6,527 nucleotides of DNA from Staphylococcaceae bacterium UBA6286. GTDB taxonomy: Bacteria; Bacillota; Bacilli; Staphylococcales; Staphylococcaceae. The DNA lies in NCBI GenBank assembly GCA_002438305.1, contig DJUI01000032.1, positions 16,088-22,614 on the forward strand, written 5' to 3'. A program made the position numbers and the translations under genes. The notes below the pieces were generated by a model that did no database searches, had not been told where the DNA came from, and worked only from the letters and a program-made list of their open reading frames with translations. The stretch's first letter is position 1, and each line of letters opens with the position of its first letter. Shown piece by piece: positions 1-6,527 of the stretch.

Positions 1-16
1 TTAGTTAATTCAATCA

Positions 17-1579
17 TTATAACAGACTATACAACTTAATTTCCGGAAATTTGTCTTCAAACCATCTCGTCGCAAATTCATTCTCAAATAAGAACACTTT
101 GTTGCCGAAACGGTCATCAACGAGAATGGAGCGGCTGGAGTTCATCGCATCACGTATCTCGTCTTCATTCTCAATCCATCGTGCAATTTTTTTACCGACA
201 GGTTCCATGATGACATCTACATTATATTCATTGTTCATCCGGTGTTCAAATACTTCAAACTGTAGTTGCCCGACAGCTCCTAAAATAATCTGATTCGTAT
301 ATAATGTCCTGTATAGTTGAATGGCACCTTCCTGCACCAGCTGTTCAATCCCTTTATGAAAATGCTTCTGCTTCATCACGTTTTTAGCACTGACTTTCAT
401 GAATAGTTCCGGCGTAAACTGAGGCAATTTTTCAAAATGAAATTTTTGGTTGCTTCCAACCAAAGTATCACCGATCTGATAGTTACCGGAATCATACAGA
501 CCGATGATGTCACCACTGACTGCATGATTGACCGTTTGTGTGTCGTCCGCCATAAATGATGTTGATCTTGATATTTTAAGCTTCTTATTTGTACGAGTCA
601 GCGTGACATCCATCCCTCTTTCGAACGCACCGCTGACGATTCTCATGAAAGCAATTCTATCACGGTGTGCAGGGTTCATATTCGCCTGAATCTTAAAGAT
701 AAACCCTGAAAAGTCACTATCAAATGGTTCAACAACATCTCCTTCTACTGTCAGACGGCCACCAGGCATCGGAGCAAAATCCACATAAGCGTTCAAGAAA
801 TTCTGTACGCCGAAATTAGAAAGTGCTGAGCCGAAGAATACCGGGGTTAAATCACCTGTCTGTAATTTTTCTTCATCAAATGACTCACCTGCTGCATCTA
901 CCAGCATCAGTTCTTCAATGGCTGCTTCAAAAGCACTGTCACTTTCAATTGGATGACTCTCAGTCAGTTGATAGTCTTCATCCAGATGAAGCAGATTTTC
1001 TTCATCTCTGAACGGTTCAATCGTGCGTGTTCTGCGATCAATGATACCGAAGAATGATTGACCCATCCCAATCGGCCAGTTCATAGGATAAGTCTCAATT
1101 TCAAGCGTCTTTTCAATTTCTTCCAGTAATTCAAAAGGTTCTTTCCCGACCCGGTCGAGCTTGTTGATAAACGTGAATATAGGAATGCCGCGCATCTTAC
1201 ATACTTTGAAGAGTTTCAATGTTTGTGGTTCGATCCCTTTAGCGACATCGATGACCATGACCGCACTGTCGACGGCCATTAATGTCCGGTAAGTATCTTC
1301 AGAGAAATCTTCATGTCCAGGCGTATCAAGAATATTGATTTTAAAGTTATCATAGTCAAACTGCATGACCGAACTAGTGACGGATATTCCACGTTCTTTC
1401 TCAACTTCCATCCAGTCACTCGTTGCGAATTTACCCGTTTTTTTTCCTTTAACGGTACCCGCTTCGCGAATCGCTCCGCCGAATAACAGTAATTTTTCAG
1501 TTAATGTCGTCTTACCAGCATCTGGGTGTGAGATGATGGCAAATGTCTTTCTCGCTTCTACTTCTTCTCTTAATGTCAT
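17..1579 (-). CDS. prfC: Peptide chain release factor 3 (RF3), translational GTPase
   Basis: This 520-aa protein is a full-length RF3, the class II release factor GTPase that removes RF1/RF2 from the ribosome after peptide release in the cytoplasm. Visible G-domain motifs in order are the P-loop SHPDAGKT (17-24), the switch I region ERGISVTSS (62-70), G3 DTPGH (85-89), G4 NKLD (139-142) and G5 SAL (251-253). The SHPDAGKT P-loop and the following [11 protein letters not shown] are typical of RF3 rather than EF-G or EF-Tu. The remaining roughly 250 residues fit the beta-barrel domain II and C-terminal domain III of the family, and the length matches known RF3 (about 520-530 aa). The ATG start is supported by AAGGAG five bases upstream. 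It is the last gene of the murE - small ORF - prfC run, nine bases after the small gene's stop. No terminator can be seen because only 16 bases follow its stop inside the window. Confidence 0.97.
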   Translation of the reverse strand: MTLREEVEARKTFAIISHPDAGKTTLTEKLLLFGGAIREAGTVKGKKTGKFATSDWMEVEKERGISVTSSVMQFDYDNFKINILDTPGHEDFSEDTYRTLMAVDSAVMVIDVAKGIEPQTLKLFKVCKMRGIPIFTFINKLDRVGKEPFELLEEIEKTLEIETYPMNWPIGMGQSFFGIIDRRTRTIEPFRDEENLLHLDEDYQLTESHPIESDSAFEAAIEELMLVDAAGESFDEEKLQTGDLTPVFFGSALSNFGVQNFLNAYVDFAPMPGGRLTVEGDVVEPFDSDFSGFIFKIQANMNPAHRDRIAFMRIVSGAFERGMDVTLTRTNKKLKISRSTSFMADDTQTVNHAVSGDIIGLYDSGNYQIGDTLVGSNQKFHFEKLPQFTPELFMKVSAKNVMKQKHFHKGIEQLVQEGAIQLYRTLYTNQIILGAVGQLQFEVFEHRMNNEYNVDVIMEPVGKKIARWIENEDEIRDAMNSSRSILVDDRFGNKVFLFENEFATRWFEDKFPEIKLYSLL

Positions 1580-1584
1580 ATAGT

Positions 1585-1590
1585 CTCCTT
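1585..1590 (-). promoter_or_regulatory. prfC ribosome binding site overlapping the upstream stop codon
   Basis: On the minus strand AAGGAG lies five bases before the prfC ATG. The TAA stop of the preceding small gene (1589-1591) supplies the AA of this site, so the two genes are spaced for translational coupling or re-initiation. This also fixes the prfC start. Confidence 0.85.
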
Positions 1591-1828
1591 ATACTTCGCT
1601 CGTCCACTGAGTAATACGCAGTGCCAGTTCATTCGCTTCTTGTTCGTCCAGAATATTAAATAAGTGCAGGTATAAATATTCGGTCAGTGACTCTCCGTAG
1701 AGTTCATAATCAAACTGAATGGAAAAGAAGATATCTGGAATACTGACGAGGAATGTTTCTTCTTTTTTGTTTTCGTGTATATATACTTTCACTGTCAATG
1801 AATCGCTGTTGCTCTGTCTAATTTTCAT
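1589..1828 (-). CDS. Small conserved protein, probably YueH family (function unknown)
   Basis: This 79-aa acidic protein starts [10 protein letters not shown] and ends QWTSEV. It has no signal peptide or transmembrane segment, so it is probably cytoplasmic. Its size, its start, the [10 protein letters not shown] segment (residues 15-24) followed by FLVSIPD (26-32), and its place between murE and prfC suggest the uncharacterised YueH family. That assignment is from memory of the family and is moderate. The start is set at the ATG ending at 1828 because GGAGG lies five bases upstream. A longer frame reaches an ATG at 1858, but that would add ten residues lying entirely within the murE coding sequence. 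With the chosen start the gene overlaps the end of murE by 11 nt, so it is almost certainly cotranscribed and perhaps translationally coupled with murE and prfC. No biochemical function can be inferred from the sequence. Confidence 0.85.
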   Translation of the reverse strand: MKIRQSNSDSLTVKVYIHENKKEETFLVSIPDIFFSIQFDYELYGESLTEYLYLHLFNILDEQEANELALRITQWTSEV

Positions 1829-3299
1829 CTGGTCCTCCAAACTTATCGTAGGCAGCATTTAATCCTATTAAATCATCACGGTGCGGCACTTTAACATAGT
1901 TTTTCATAATTTGGTAAGGCTCCCGTCCTTTTGAGGCAAGAACAACCATGTCACCTGGTTCAGCCACTTCTATAGCATGAAGAATTCCTTCCTTACGATC
2001 ATCGAATGACCGGAAGTTTTGGTGCGTCACACCTGCTTCAAGGGCACCAGTCAACTTTTTAGGATCATCATTTGCAGGATTATCAGGCGTAAAAATCACA
2101 TAATCTGCACGACATGCAATCGTTCCCATCTCTGCAGCTTTTGACATATCCCGTTCTCCTGCCATACCGACAAGGAAAATGAGACGTCCTTTGACAAACG
2201 GTTGTACTGCATCTATCAGCTTATTCATCCCATCTGGTGTATGCGCATAATCAATCAATAAATCTATCGGTAACTTTCTGTCCAATACTTCAAGACGACC
2301 TTCGACTGGTGGAAGTTGTGATATTACCCCGCAAATCGTTTCAAGATCATGACCCGCTGCATATAAAGAGGCCACGGCTGCCATTAAATTATAAATATTG
2401 AATTCACCAAGATACGGACTGTTAATAACAAAATCCCCTTCTGGTGTCACCAGTTCAAATGTCGTCCCATAGATGGACGGGTCCATATTAACTGCCATGA
2501 AGTCCGCCTGCTGCTTAATACCATATGTGATGACTTCTCTTGATGTCACTTGTGTCAGTTGTGCCGAAAAAGGGTCGTCACTATTAAGGACAGCATATTT
2601 AGGATGTACAAAGTCATGACCGAGCTGGCTGAACAGCAGTGATTTCGCAAATCCGTAATCCTTCATCGTCCCGTGAAAATCGAGATGGTCCTGTGTTAAA
2701 TTCGTAAAAACAGCAACATCAAACTGGACCCCGTTCAACCGCCCTAACACAAGCCCATGACTTGAAACTTCAAAACTCATCGCCTGTGCACCGGCATCGA
2801 CAGCTGTGGCCATACTTTTGACAAGCGTCACTGTCTCAGGCGTTGAATTGGCACCTTTAGTAACGGTTTCGTTGATCTGTAGTCCATTAGTGCCTAAATA
2901 AGCACTGCCTATCCTCATTGCACGATGGAGATGATGAATCATTGTTGCAACACTGGTCTTACCATTCGTACCTGTGATGCCGTAAGTCGTAAGTTTCGTG
3001 CTCGGCTGATCATAGATTTGATGCGCAAACAAACTAGCGATGCGCAATGTGTCTTTGACGACCATCTGTCCCACATTGTCACTTGTCTCTACATGACGAT
3101 TGGTTACAATAAAACGGCAGCCTTGTTCAATGACATCTGGTATAAAGCGATGACTATCAACTGTGTATCCAACAGACGCAATAAACACACTGCCGGCATC
3201 TGCCTGTCTCGAATCGGTTGTGATAGTAGTCACTACATCCGGAAATTCACCATATAATTTTTTCGCTTTTATAGAATCTATTAATTCTTTTACATTCAC
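1818..3299 (-). CDS. murE: UDP-MurNAc-tripeptide synthetase, L-lysine-adding (MurE)
   Basis: This cytoplasmic Mur ligase uses ATP to add the third stem-peptide residue to UDP-MurNAc-L-Ala-D-Glu. Its 493 aa match the family length. Three Mur ligase domains are visible: an N-terminal UDP-binding part with TTDSR (27-31), a central ATPase part with TGTNGKT (109-115), ANSTPE (150-155), EVSSHG (177-182) and [11 protein letters not shown] (199-209), and a C-terminal part with DYAHTPDG (350-357) and GERD (381-384). Lys219 in the YGFAK context is the expected carbamoylated lysine. The amino-acid selectivity motif reads DNPA (406-409), where DAP-adding enzymes have DNPR. Together with Arg383 and Glu460 it matches the lysine-specific S. 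aureus enzyme, so L-Lys peptidoglycan is inferred. The start is a GTG, supported by AGGAGG seven bases upstream, and the stop is TAG. It is the first gene of a minus-strand run with the small YueH-like gene and prfC, and it diverges from ugtP. Confidence 0.97.
   Translation of the reverse strand: MNVKELIDSIKAKKLYGEFPDVVTTITTDSRQADAGSVFIASVGYTVDSHRFIPDVIEQGCRFIVTNRHVETSDNVGQMVVKDTLRIASLFAHQIYDQPSTKLTTYGITGTNGKTSVATMIHHLHRAMRIGSAYLGTNGLQINETVTKGANSTPETVTLVKSMATAVDAGAQAMSFEVSSHGLVLGRLNGVQFDVAVFTNLTQDHLDFHGTMKDYGFAKSLLFSQLGHDFVHPKYAVLNSDDPFSAQLTQVTSREVITYGIKQQADFMAVNMDPSIYGTTFELVTPEGDFVINSPYLGEFNIYNLMAAVASLYAAGHDLETICGVISQLPPVEGRLEVLDRKLPIDLLIDYAHTPDGMNKLIDAVQPFVKGRLIFLVGMAGERDMSKAAEMGTIACRADYVIFTPDNPANDDPKKLTGALEAGVTHQNFRSFDDRKEGILHAIEVAEPGDMVVLASKGREPYQIMKNYVKVPHRDDLIGLNAAYDKFGGPDEN
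1834..1838 (-). promoter_or_regulatory. Ribosome binding site of the small YueH-like gene, inside murE
   Basis: GGAGG on the minus strand sits five bases before the ATG at 1826-1828 and lies within the last codons of murE (its Gly-Gly-Pro codons). It decides the start of the small gene in favour of the 79-aa rather than the 89-aa form. Confidence 0.8.
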
Positions 3300-3306
3300 A
3301 GGGCAG

Positions 3307-3312
3307 CCTCCT
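3307..3312 (-). promoter_or_regulatory. murE ribosome binding site (defines a GTG start)
   Basis: On the minus strand AGGAGG, part of a longer AAAAGGAGG, lies seven bases before the GTG at 3297-3299. It is a near-perfect Shine-Dalgarno sequence and supports the non-ATG start of murE. Confidence 0.9.
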
Positions 3313-3327
3313 TTTATTAAATTTTTT

Positions 3328-3357
3328 ATTATACACCTTTTTGCTGTCTGATATGAA
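3328..3357 (-). promoter_or_regulatory. Predicted sigma-A promoter for murE - small ORF - prfC
   Basis: On the minus strand a perfect TATAAT (-10, plus-strand 3328-3333) is preceded, across an 18-bp spacer, by TTCATA (3352-3357), a 4/6 match to the -35 consensus. Initiation would fall near 3321, leaving a leader of about 20 nt that carries the strong murE ribosome binding site. Predicted from sequence only. Confidence 0.6.
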
Positions 3358-3359
3358 TG

Positions 3360-3486
3360 ATTCTCTATAAAAATTCTAAAGTCACTGTTGTAATATGACG
3401 CTATGTGTTAACCTTTCATTAAAACTTCATATTTATTTGTAATTTTTTTGTAATTATCATGTTTTATTTTTCAAAATTCTCTATAA
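3360..3486 (+). repeat. 11-bp direct repeat in the divergent promoter region
   Basis: ATTCTCTATAA occurs perfectly at 3360-3370 and again at 3476-3486. The first copy lies two bases upstream of the predicted murE -35 element. The second contains the first five bases of the predicted ugtP -10 hexamer. The span given covers both copies and the intervening sequence. Their role is unknown: a shared regulator site, a second weak -10 (TATAAA at 3366-3371), or chance in AT-rich DNA. Confidence 0.6.
3438..3465 (+). repeat. TGTAAT repeats at 11-bp period upstream of ugtP
   Basis: TGTAAT occurs at 3438-3443 and 3449-3454, separated by five T residues. A degenerate third copy, TGTTTT (3460-3465), follows at the same 11-bp period and overlaps the likely -35 position of the ugtP promoter. 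Read on the minus strand the unit is ATTACA. This layout resembles tandem half-sites for a response regulator, or an AT-rich UP element that RNA polymerase contacts directly. The sequence cannot separate these, and low complexity weakens the case. Confidence 0.45.
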
Positions 3487-3487
3487 T
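3460..3487 (+). promoter_or_regulatory. Predicted promoter for ugtP-ltaA
   Basis: A perfect TATAAT -10 lies at 3482-3487. The -35 region is poor: TGTTTT at 3460-3465 (16-bp spacer) or ATGTTT at 3459-3464 (17-bp spacer). There is no TGn extension. Very AT-rich sequence lies just upstream. Initiation near 3494 would give a leader of about 37 nt before the GTG at 3531. A good -10 with a weak -35 is compatible with activation by an upstream factor or UP element. Confidence 0.6.
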
Positions 3488-3530
3488 GAGATAAAATGGT
3501 GAAATAAAATAATTGTTCCGGGGCGTGATT

Positions 3531-4703
3531 GTGTTGAATACAAACAAAAAGATCTTAATTATAACAGGCTCATTTGGAAACGGTCATATTTCTGTAACCA
3601 ATAGTATCGTCAACCAGTTCAATCAGATGAACTTGAAGCACCTGGATATCATTCAGCATGATTTATTCCTTGAGGCACATCCAATTATGACTTCTCTGAT
3701 GAAAAAATGGTATATCAACAGTTATAAGTATTTTAGAAACACCTATAAATATTTTTACTATTCCCGACCTGACGAAATTGATAAATGTTTCTATAAATAT
3801 TATGGTTTAAACCGTTTATTGAATCTACTCATTAAAGAAAAGCCGGATTTAATTCTGCTGACGTTTCCAACACCTGTCGTCTCGCTCATCACTCAGGAGT
3901 TCAATATGAACATCCCTATTGCAACAGTGATCACAGATTATAATATGCAGAAAAACTGGATCACTCCAGAATCTAGCCGTTACTACGTGGCTGCAGAGCA
4001 TACTAAACAGCAGCTCACCGCTATCGGCATCGATGAAGACGCTGTGCAAGTGACTGGTATTCCGATCGATAACAAATTCGAGCAGCAGGTGGATCGTGCC
4101 AAATGGCTGCATGCTCATGGTTTATCAGCAGACAAGAAGACGCTGCTGATGGTTGCCGGAGCATTCGGTGTCGTTCAAGGTTTCAGTGATATGTTAGCAG
4201 ATATGAATCAGCGTTCGAATGAACAGTTTGTAGTCATATGCGGTAATAACACTCGACTGTTCAAAGAATTGAAGGAGCAGTTTGCTGGTGCGCCTCATAT
4301 TGTTATTATCGGATATACGAAGGAGATGGATCAATGGATGGCTTCCTGCGATCTAATGCTGACAAAACCAGGAGGAATCACCATTTCCGAAAGTCTTTCT
4401 AAAGCCATTCCGTTAATTTTCTTTAATCCTGCACCAGGTCAAGAAGGAGAGAATGCGATTTACTTCAGTCAGCAAGGATATGCACGTATTACACATACCG
4501 TCGCTGAAACTACTCATGTAGCTCTTGACCTGTTAACAGACGACAAAGAACTTAGCAAAATGAAACAGCAGATGACAGAAGATTATATGCCCTCAGCAGC
4601 AGAAAATATTTGTTACGACATTATCCAATTACTCGATACATCGCTCATTGATCAGCACATTCAATCTAAGGTTTCTATATATGCACGCTTCTTTGCGCGA
4701 TAA
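3531..4703 (+). CDS. ugtP: Processive diacylglycerol beta-glucosyltransferase (glycolipid synthase)
   Basis: This 390-aa enzyme (also called YpfP) transfers glucose from UDP-glucose to diacylglycerol, giving mono- and then diglucosyl-diacylglycerol. The latter is the membrane anchor of lipoteichoic acid. It acts at the cytoplasmic face of the membrane and has no transmembrane segment. The N-terminal half resembles MGDG synthases, with GSFGNGH at 13-19 and TGIPID at 175-180. The GT28-type C-terminal domain shows TKPGGIT (278-284) and NPAPGQE (299-305), the UDP-sugar binding region. The protein is very similar to S. aureus YpfP (391 aa). The start is placed at GTG 3531 because this aligns the N-terminus (LNTNKKILI) with that family. 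The frame is open back to a TTG at 3513, which would add six unconserved residues. The Shine-Dalgarno is weak (GGGG at 3520-3523), and TTG 3534 remains possible. It overlaps ltaA by 23 nt, so the two form an operon. Confidence 0.94.
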   Translation: MLNTNKKILIITGSFGNGHISVTNSIVNQFNQMNLKHLDIIQHDLFLEAHPIMTSLMKKWYINSYKYFRNTYKYFYYSRPDEIDKCFYKYYGLNRLLNLLIKEKPDLILLTFPTPVVSLITQEFNMNIPIATVITDYNMQKNWITPESSRYYVAAEHTKQQLTAIGIDEDAVQVTGIPIDNKFEQQVDRAKWLHAHGLSADKKTLLMVAGAFGVVQGFSDMLADMNQRSNEQFVVICGNNTRLFKELKEQFAGAPHIVIIGYTKEMDQWMASCDLMLTKPGGITISESLSKAIPLIFFNPAPGQEGENAIYFSQQGYARITHTVAETTHVALDLLTDDKELSKMKQQMTEDYMPSAAENICYDIIQLLDTSLIDQHIQSKVSIYARFFAR

Positions 4704-5880
4704 TCGCCTTAAAGGATTTAATTTCTGGCTAATGCTGACAGTGTTATTTTTAATGGAATTTGCAAGGGGCATGTTTATTTTAAGTTACCTTCCTATTCTG
4801 CCGACGACAGCTATCGGTATTTCAGTAGGGCTGACCTCTTTATGTATCACCCTTCATTTTGTGAGTGATGCACTGATGAATTTTGCGACAGGATTTCTGC
4901 TGAGAAGATTCGGCACTAAGTTGATTCTCAATTTCGGTTTTTTCCTTGCTGTGATAGGACTGTTCTTAATCATCTTCTTCAAGTCCACCTTCGTTCTTGT
5001 CATTACAGCCGTCCTTCTCGGCATTGCTGTCTGTCCGATATGGGTAGTGATGCTGAGTTCAGTACAGGAAGACAACCGCGCCAATCAGATGGGCTATGTT
5101 TATTTCGCATGGCTTGTCGGGATGCTCGCAGGTATGATCAGTATGAATTTAATATTCAAGTTACATCCTGACCGCTATACGTTCGTCATGGCCTTGACTG
5201 CAGGAATTGCCTGGGTCTTTTATTTGTTTGTTCATACTGAAGTATCTTTCATCGAAAAAAAATCTTTAAGAGCCCAGATTAAACTTATAAAATCAGTGAT
5301 GCAGCAGCACCGTGTTCTTTTTCCTGGTATATTGTTTCAAGGCCTTGCCATCGGAATGCTTGTGCCGATTCTTCCTACCTATGCCATCAGTCATCTGAAA
5401 GTCACTACGCTTGAATATACTTATTTACTGGTGAGTGGTGGTGTCGGCTGCGCAGTAGCGATGTTATTTATTTCAAGATGGATGGACCGTATCAGTCGGG
5501 GATTGCGATATAGCATCATCGTTTTAGGATTTTTAGTATTCGGAACAGCCATCTACTTACTCAGTACTTTAAACTCATTTATTATCGCATTAGCTCTTGC
5601 TTCACTCATCGGACTATTTTATGGGTTACTGCTACCTGGCTGGAATACATTCCTCGCAGAAAATATTAGTGATGAGATGAAAGAAGAATCATGGGGTGTC
5701 TTTAACAGTCTGCAAGGAATTGGTACGATGATTGGACCTGTAGCCGGCGGTATTGCAACTGAACTATTCAAAGATGTCAATTTTACGCTCTATTTATCTG
5801 CCTTGATATTTATGATGCTGACATTGTTCTACAGTATTTATTTTCTGATAAGAGTGGGACATGCTCATCTCAATGATTAA
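4681..5880 (+). CDS. ltaA: Lipoteichoic acid glycolipid anchor flippase, MFS family
   Basis: This 399-aa integral membrane protein belongs to the major facilitator superfamily. Its hydrophobic segments run through the whole length and are consistent with about 12 helices. LtaA moves diglucosyl-diacylglycerol from the inner to the outer membrane leaflet, where it serves as the starter for lipoteichoic acid polymerisation by LtaS, which is not in this window. The acidic/basic pair in EFARG (Glu26, Arg29) in the first helix, Asp63 in HFVSDA, and the loop GFLLRRFGTK (71-80, an MFS motif A variant) are visible, and similarity to S. aureus LtaA is strong throughout. The ATG at 4681 is preferred. 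It gives the family length of about 396-400 aa and has a modest AAGG at 4668-4671. A TTG at 4648 in the same frame would add 11 residues inside ugtP. The start lies within the last codons of ugtP, so translation is probably coupled. A strong terminator follows. Confidence 0.94.
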   Translation: MHASLRDNRLKGFNFWLMLTVLFLMEFARGMFILSYLPILPTTAIGISVGLTSLCITLHFVSDALMNFATGFLLRRFGTKLILNFGFFLAVIGLFLIIFFKSTFVLVITAVLLGIAVCPIWVVMLSSVQEDNRANQMGYVYFAWLVGMLAGMISMNLIFKLHPDRYTFVMALTAGIAWVFYLFVHTEVSFIEKKSLRAQIKLIKSVMQQHRVLFPGILFQGLAIGMLVPILPTYAISHLKVTTLEYTYLLVSGGVGCAVAMLFISRWMDRISRGLRYSIIVLGFLVFGTAIYLLSTLNSFIIALALASLIGLFYGLLLPGWNTFLAENISDEMKEESWGVFNSLQGIGTMIGPVAGGIATELFKDVNFTLYLSALIFMMLTLFYSIYFLIRVGHAHLND

Positions 5881-5895
5881 TCTCTCAACGTAAAG

Positions 5896-5926
5896 AGATC
5901 CTGATGGCCGTCATCAGGATCTTTTT
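5896..5926 (+). terminator. Rho-independent terminator of ugtP-ltaA, overlapping the gtaB stop
   Basis: A perfect 11-bp stem (AGATCCTGATG, 5896-5906, pairing with 5912-5922) encloses the five-base loop GCCGT and runs into TTTTT (5922-5926) on the plus strand. On the minus strand the hairpin is followed by the T-richer run TCTTT, so weaker termination of gtaB is also possible. The T-tract includes two bases of the gtaB stop codon (5925-5927). One hairpin therefore serves the whole convergent junction. Confidence 0.92.
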
Positions 5927-6527
5927 ATGATTGATATTTCTGGATGAGATGCTCTAAGAACGGGATTAACTCGTCCTTCATTTCTGAACGCATCGCGTAT
6001 TCCATCGTTGTTTTGACAAAACCGATCTTATCTCCGACATCATATCTATCACCTTCAAAATCATAGGCAAAAACAGATGTTTGTTCATTCACCCGCTGAA
6101 TAGCATCAGTAAGCTGGATTTCTCCACCTGCTCCGATATTTTGCTCCTCAAGATAATCAAAAATATCAGGTGTCAAAATATAACGCCCCATAATAGCTAG
6201 ACGTGACTCAGTCGTTCCAATGGCTGGTTTTTCAATCAAATTCTCAATTTCATACAGACGACCATTTGTTGAATGGGATTCGATGATCCCGTAACGCTCT
6301 GTTTCATGTTCAGCTACAGTTTTAGCACCGATGACTGAGGTCCCGGTCTCTTCATATACATCCATCAACTGTTTAATGGCTGGAACATCTGCATCAACGA
6401 TATCGTCTCCTAGTAATACAGCGAACGGTTCATCTCCGATAAATTGTTTAGCCGTCCATATCGCATGACCTAGTCCTTGCGGTGATTTCTGTCTGACATA
6501 GAATATATTCGCGAGATTCGTTGAGTG
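5925..6527 (-). CDS. gtaB: UTP-glucose-1-phosphate uridylyltransferase, C-terminal 200 residues (runs off the right edge)
   Basis: The minus-strand frame stays open from the TAA at 5925-5927 to the last base of the window. The 200 residues correspond to the C-terminal two thirds of a GalU/GtaB enzyme (family about 290-300 aa). It makes UDP-glucose from UTP and glucose-1-phosphate in the cytoplasm. Recognisable motifs, numbered from the window edge, are [12 protein letters not shown] (11-22), VLLGDD (37-42), the EKP segment (99-101), [12 protein letters not shown] (132-143) and YDVGDKIGF (162-170). The N-terminal nucleotide-binding motif and the start codon lie outside the window. The TTG at 6366-6368 is an internal Leu codon, not a start. 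It converges on ltaA with 44 bp between stop codons. Its product is the sugar donor for UgtP, so this neighbourhood groups three consecutive steps of glycolipid anchor synthesis. UDP-glucose also serves other pathways, such as wall teichoic acid glucosylation. Confidence 0.95.
   Translation of the reverse strand, partial: HSTNLANIFYVRQKSPQGLGHAIWTAKQFIGDEPFAVLLGDDIVDADVPAIKQLMDVYEETGTSVIGAKTVAEHETERYGIIESHSTNGRLYEIENLIEKPAIGTTESRLAIMGRYILTPDIFDYLEEQNIGAGGEIQLTDAIQRVNEQTSVFAYDFEGDRYDVGDKIGFVKTTMEYAMRSEMKDELIPFLEHLIQKYQS

Noticed and set aside
1829..1858. Ten-residue N-terminal extension of the small gene, starting at an ATG at 1858
   Set aside because: It lies wholly inside murE. The ATG at 1828 has a GGAGG at ideal distance and gives a family-like MKIR start.
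2925..3257. 110-aa plus-strand open frame opposite murE
   Set aside because: It is the antisense shadow of a highly conserved murE domain, with no recognisable motif or ribosome binding site and a Cys/Thr/Asn-rich composition. The other short frames opposite prfC, ugtP and ltaA were rejected for the same reason.
3366..3371. TATAAA as a second plus-strand -10 for ugtP
   Set aside because: No convincing -35 is found at 16-18 bp (TTGCTG at 3341-3346 is 19 bp away). It is kept only as one possible reading of the 11-bp repeat.
3300..3530. Riboswitch, small RNA gene or small peptide gene in the divergent intergenic region
   Set aside because: I see no conserved riboswitch core, no stable hairpin with a T-tract, and only a three-codon ATG frame (3496-3507). 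The leaders are too short for a known riboswitch.
4648..4680. TTG start for ltaA adding 11 residues
   Set aside because: The extra residues lie within ugtP and precede the ATG at 4681, which gives the normal family length.
6366..6368. TTG as a start for a 147-aa protein
   Set aside because: The frame continues open to the window edge with clear GtaB motifs upstream, so this is an internal Leu codon of a gene cut by the window.
1..6527. Mobile element, CRISPR array, tRNA/rRNA or phage genes
   Set aside because: No transposase-like frame, terminal inverted repeats, regularly spaced repeats or RNA gene signatures. All substantial coding space belongs to conserved housekeeping and envelope genes.

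Overview
The window comes from a Gram-positive coccus of the Staphylococcaceae. The encoded proteins closely resemble Staphylococcus aureus RF3, MurE, UgtP/YpfP, LtaA and GtaB as I know them. The order prfC - small ORF - murE <> ugtP - ltaA also matches my memory of the staphylococcal chromosome. A non-Staphylococcus genus such as Macrococcus is plausible, because gtaB sits beside ltaA here whereas I recall it lying elsewhere in S. aureus. The genus call is inference from memory, not a search result.

Layout. The left half (17-3299) is a minus-strand run transcribed in the order murE, a 79-aa YueH-like gene, then prfC. The genes overlap or nearly touch: murE overlaps the small gene by 11 nt, and the small gene's stop codon shares bases with the prfC ribosome binding site. 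An AT-rich divergent intergenic region (3300-3530) carries promoter-like elements for both directions, an 11-bp direct repeat and a short 11-bp-period repeat. The plus strand then carries ugtP and ltaA, which overlap by 23 nt. A strong rho-independent hairpin closes that operon. It runs into the stop codon of a convergent minus-strand gtaB, of which only the C-terminal 200 residues lie in the window.

How the genes fit together. Most of the window concerns the cell envelope. MurE adds the third stem-peptide residue (lysine, judging by its DNPA motif) to the peptidoglycan precursor. GtaB makes UDP-glucose. UgtP uses UDP-glucose to build diglucosyl-diacylglycerol, and LtaA flips that glycolipid outward to become the lipoteichoic acid anchor. 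prfC (translation termination) travels with murE without an obvious functional link.

Four apparent open-reading-frame starts are probably wrong. The small gene starts at 1828 (ATG with a strong ribosome binding site), ugtP at 3531 (GTG) and ltaA at 4681 (ATG). gtaB has no start in the window and runs off the right edge. I see no mobile element, CRISPR array, RNA gene or clearly novel system. The most interesting points are the gtaB placement and the repeats in the divergent promoter region.
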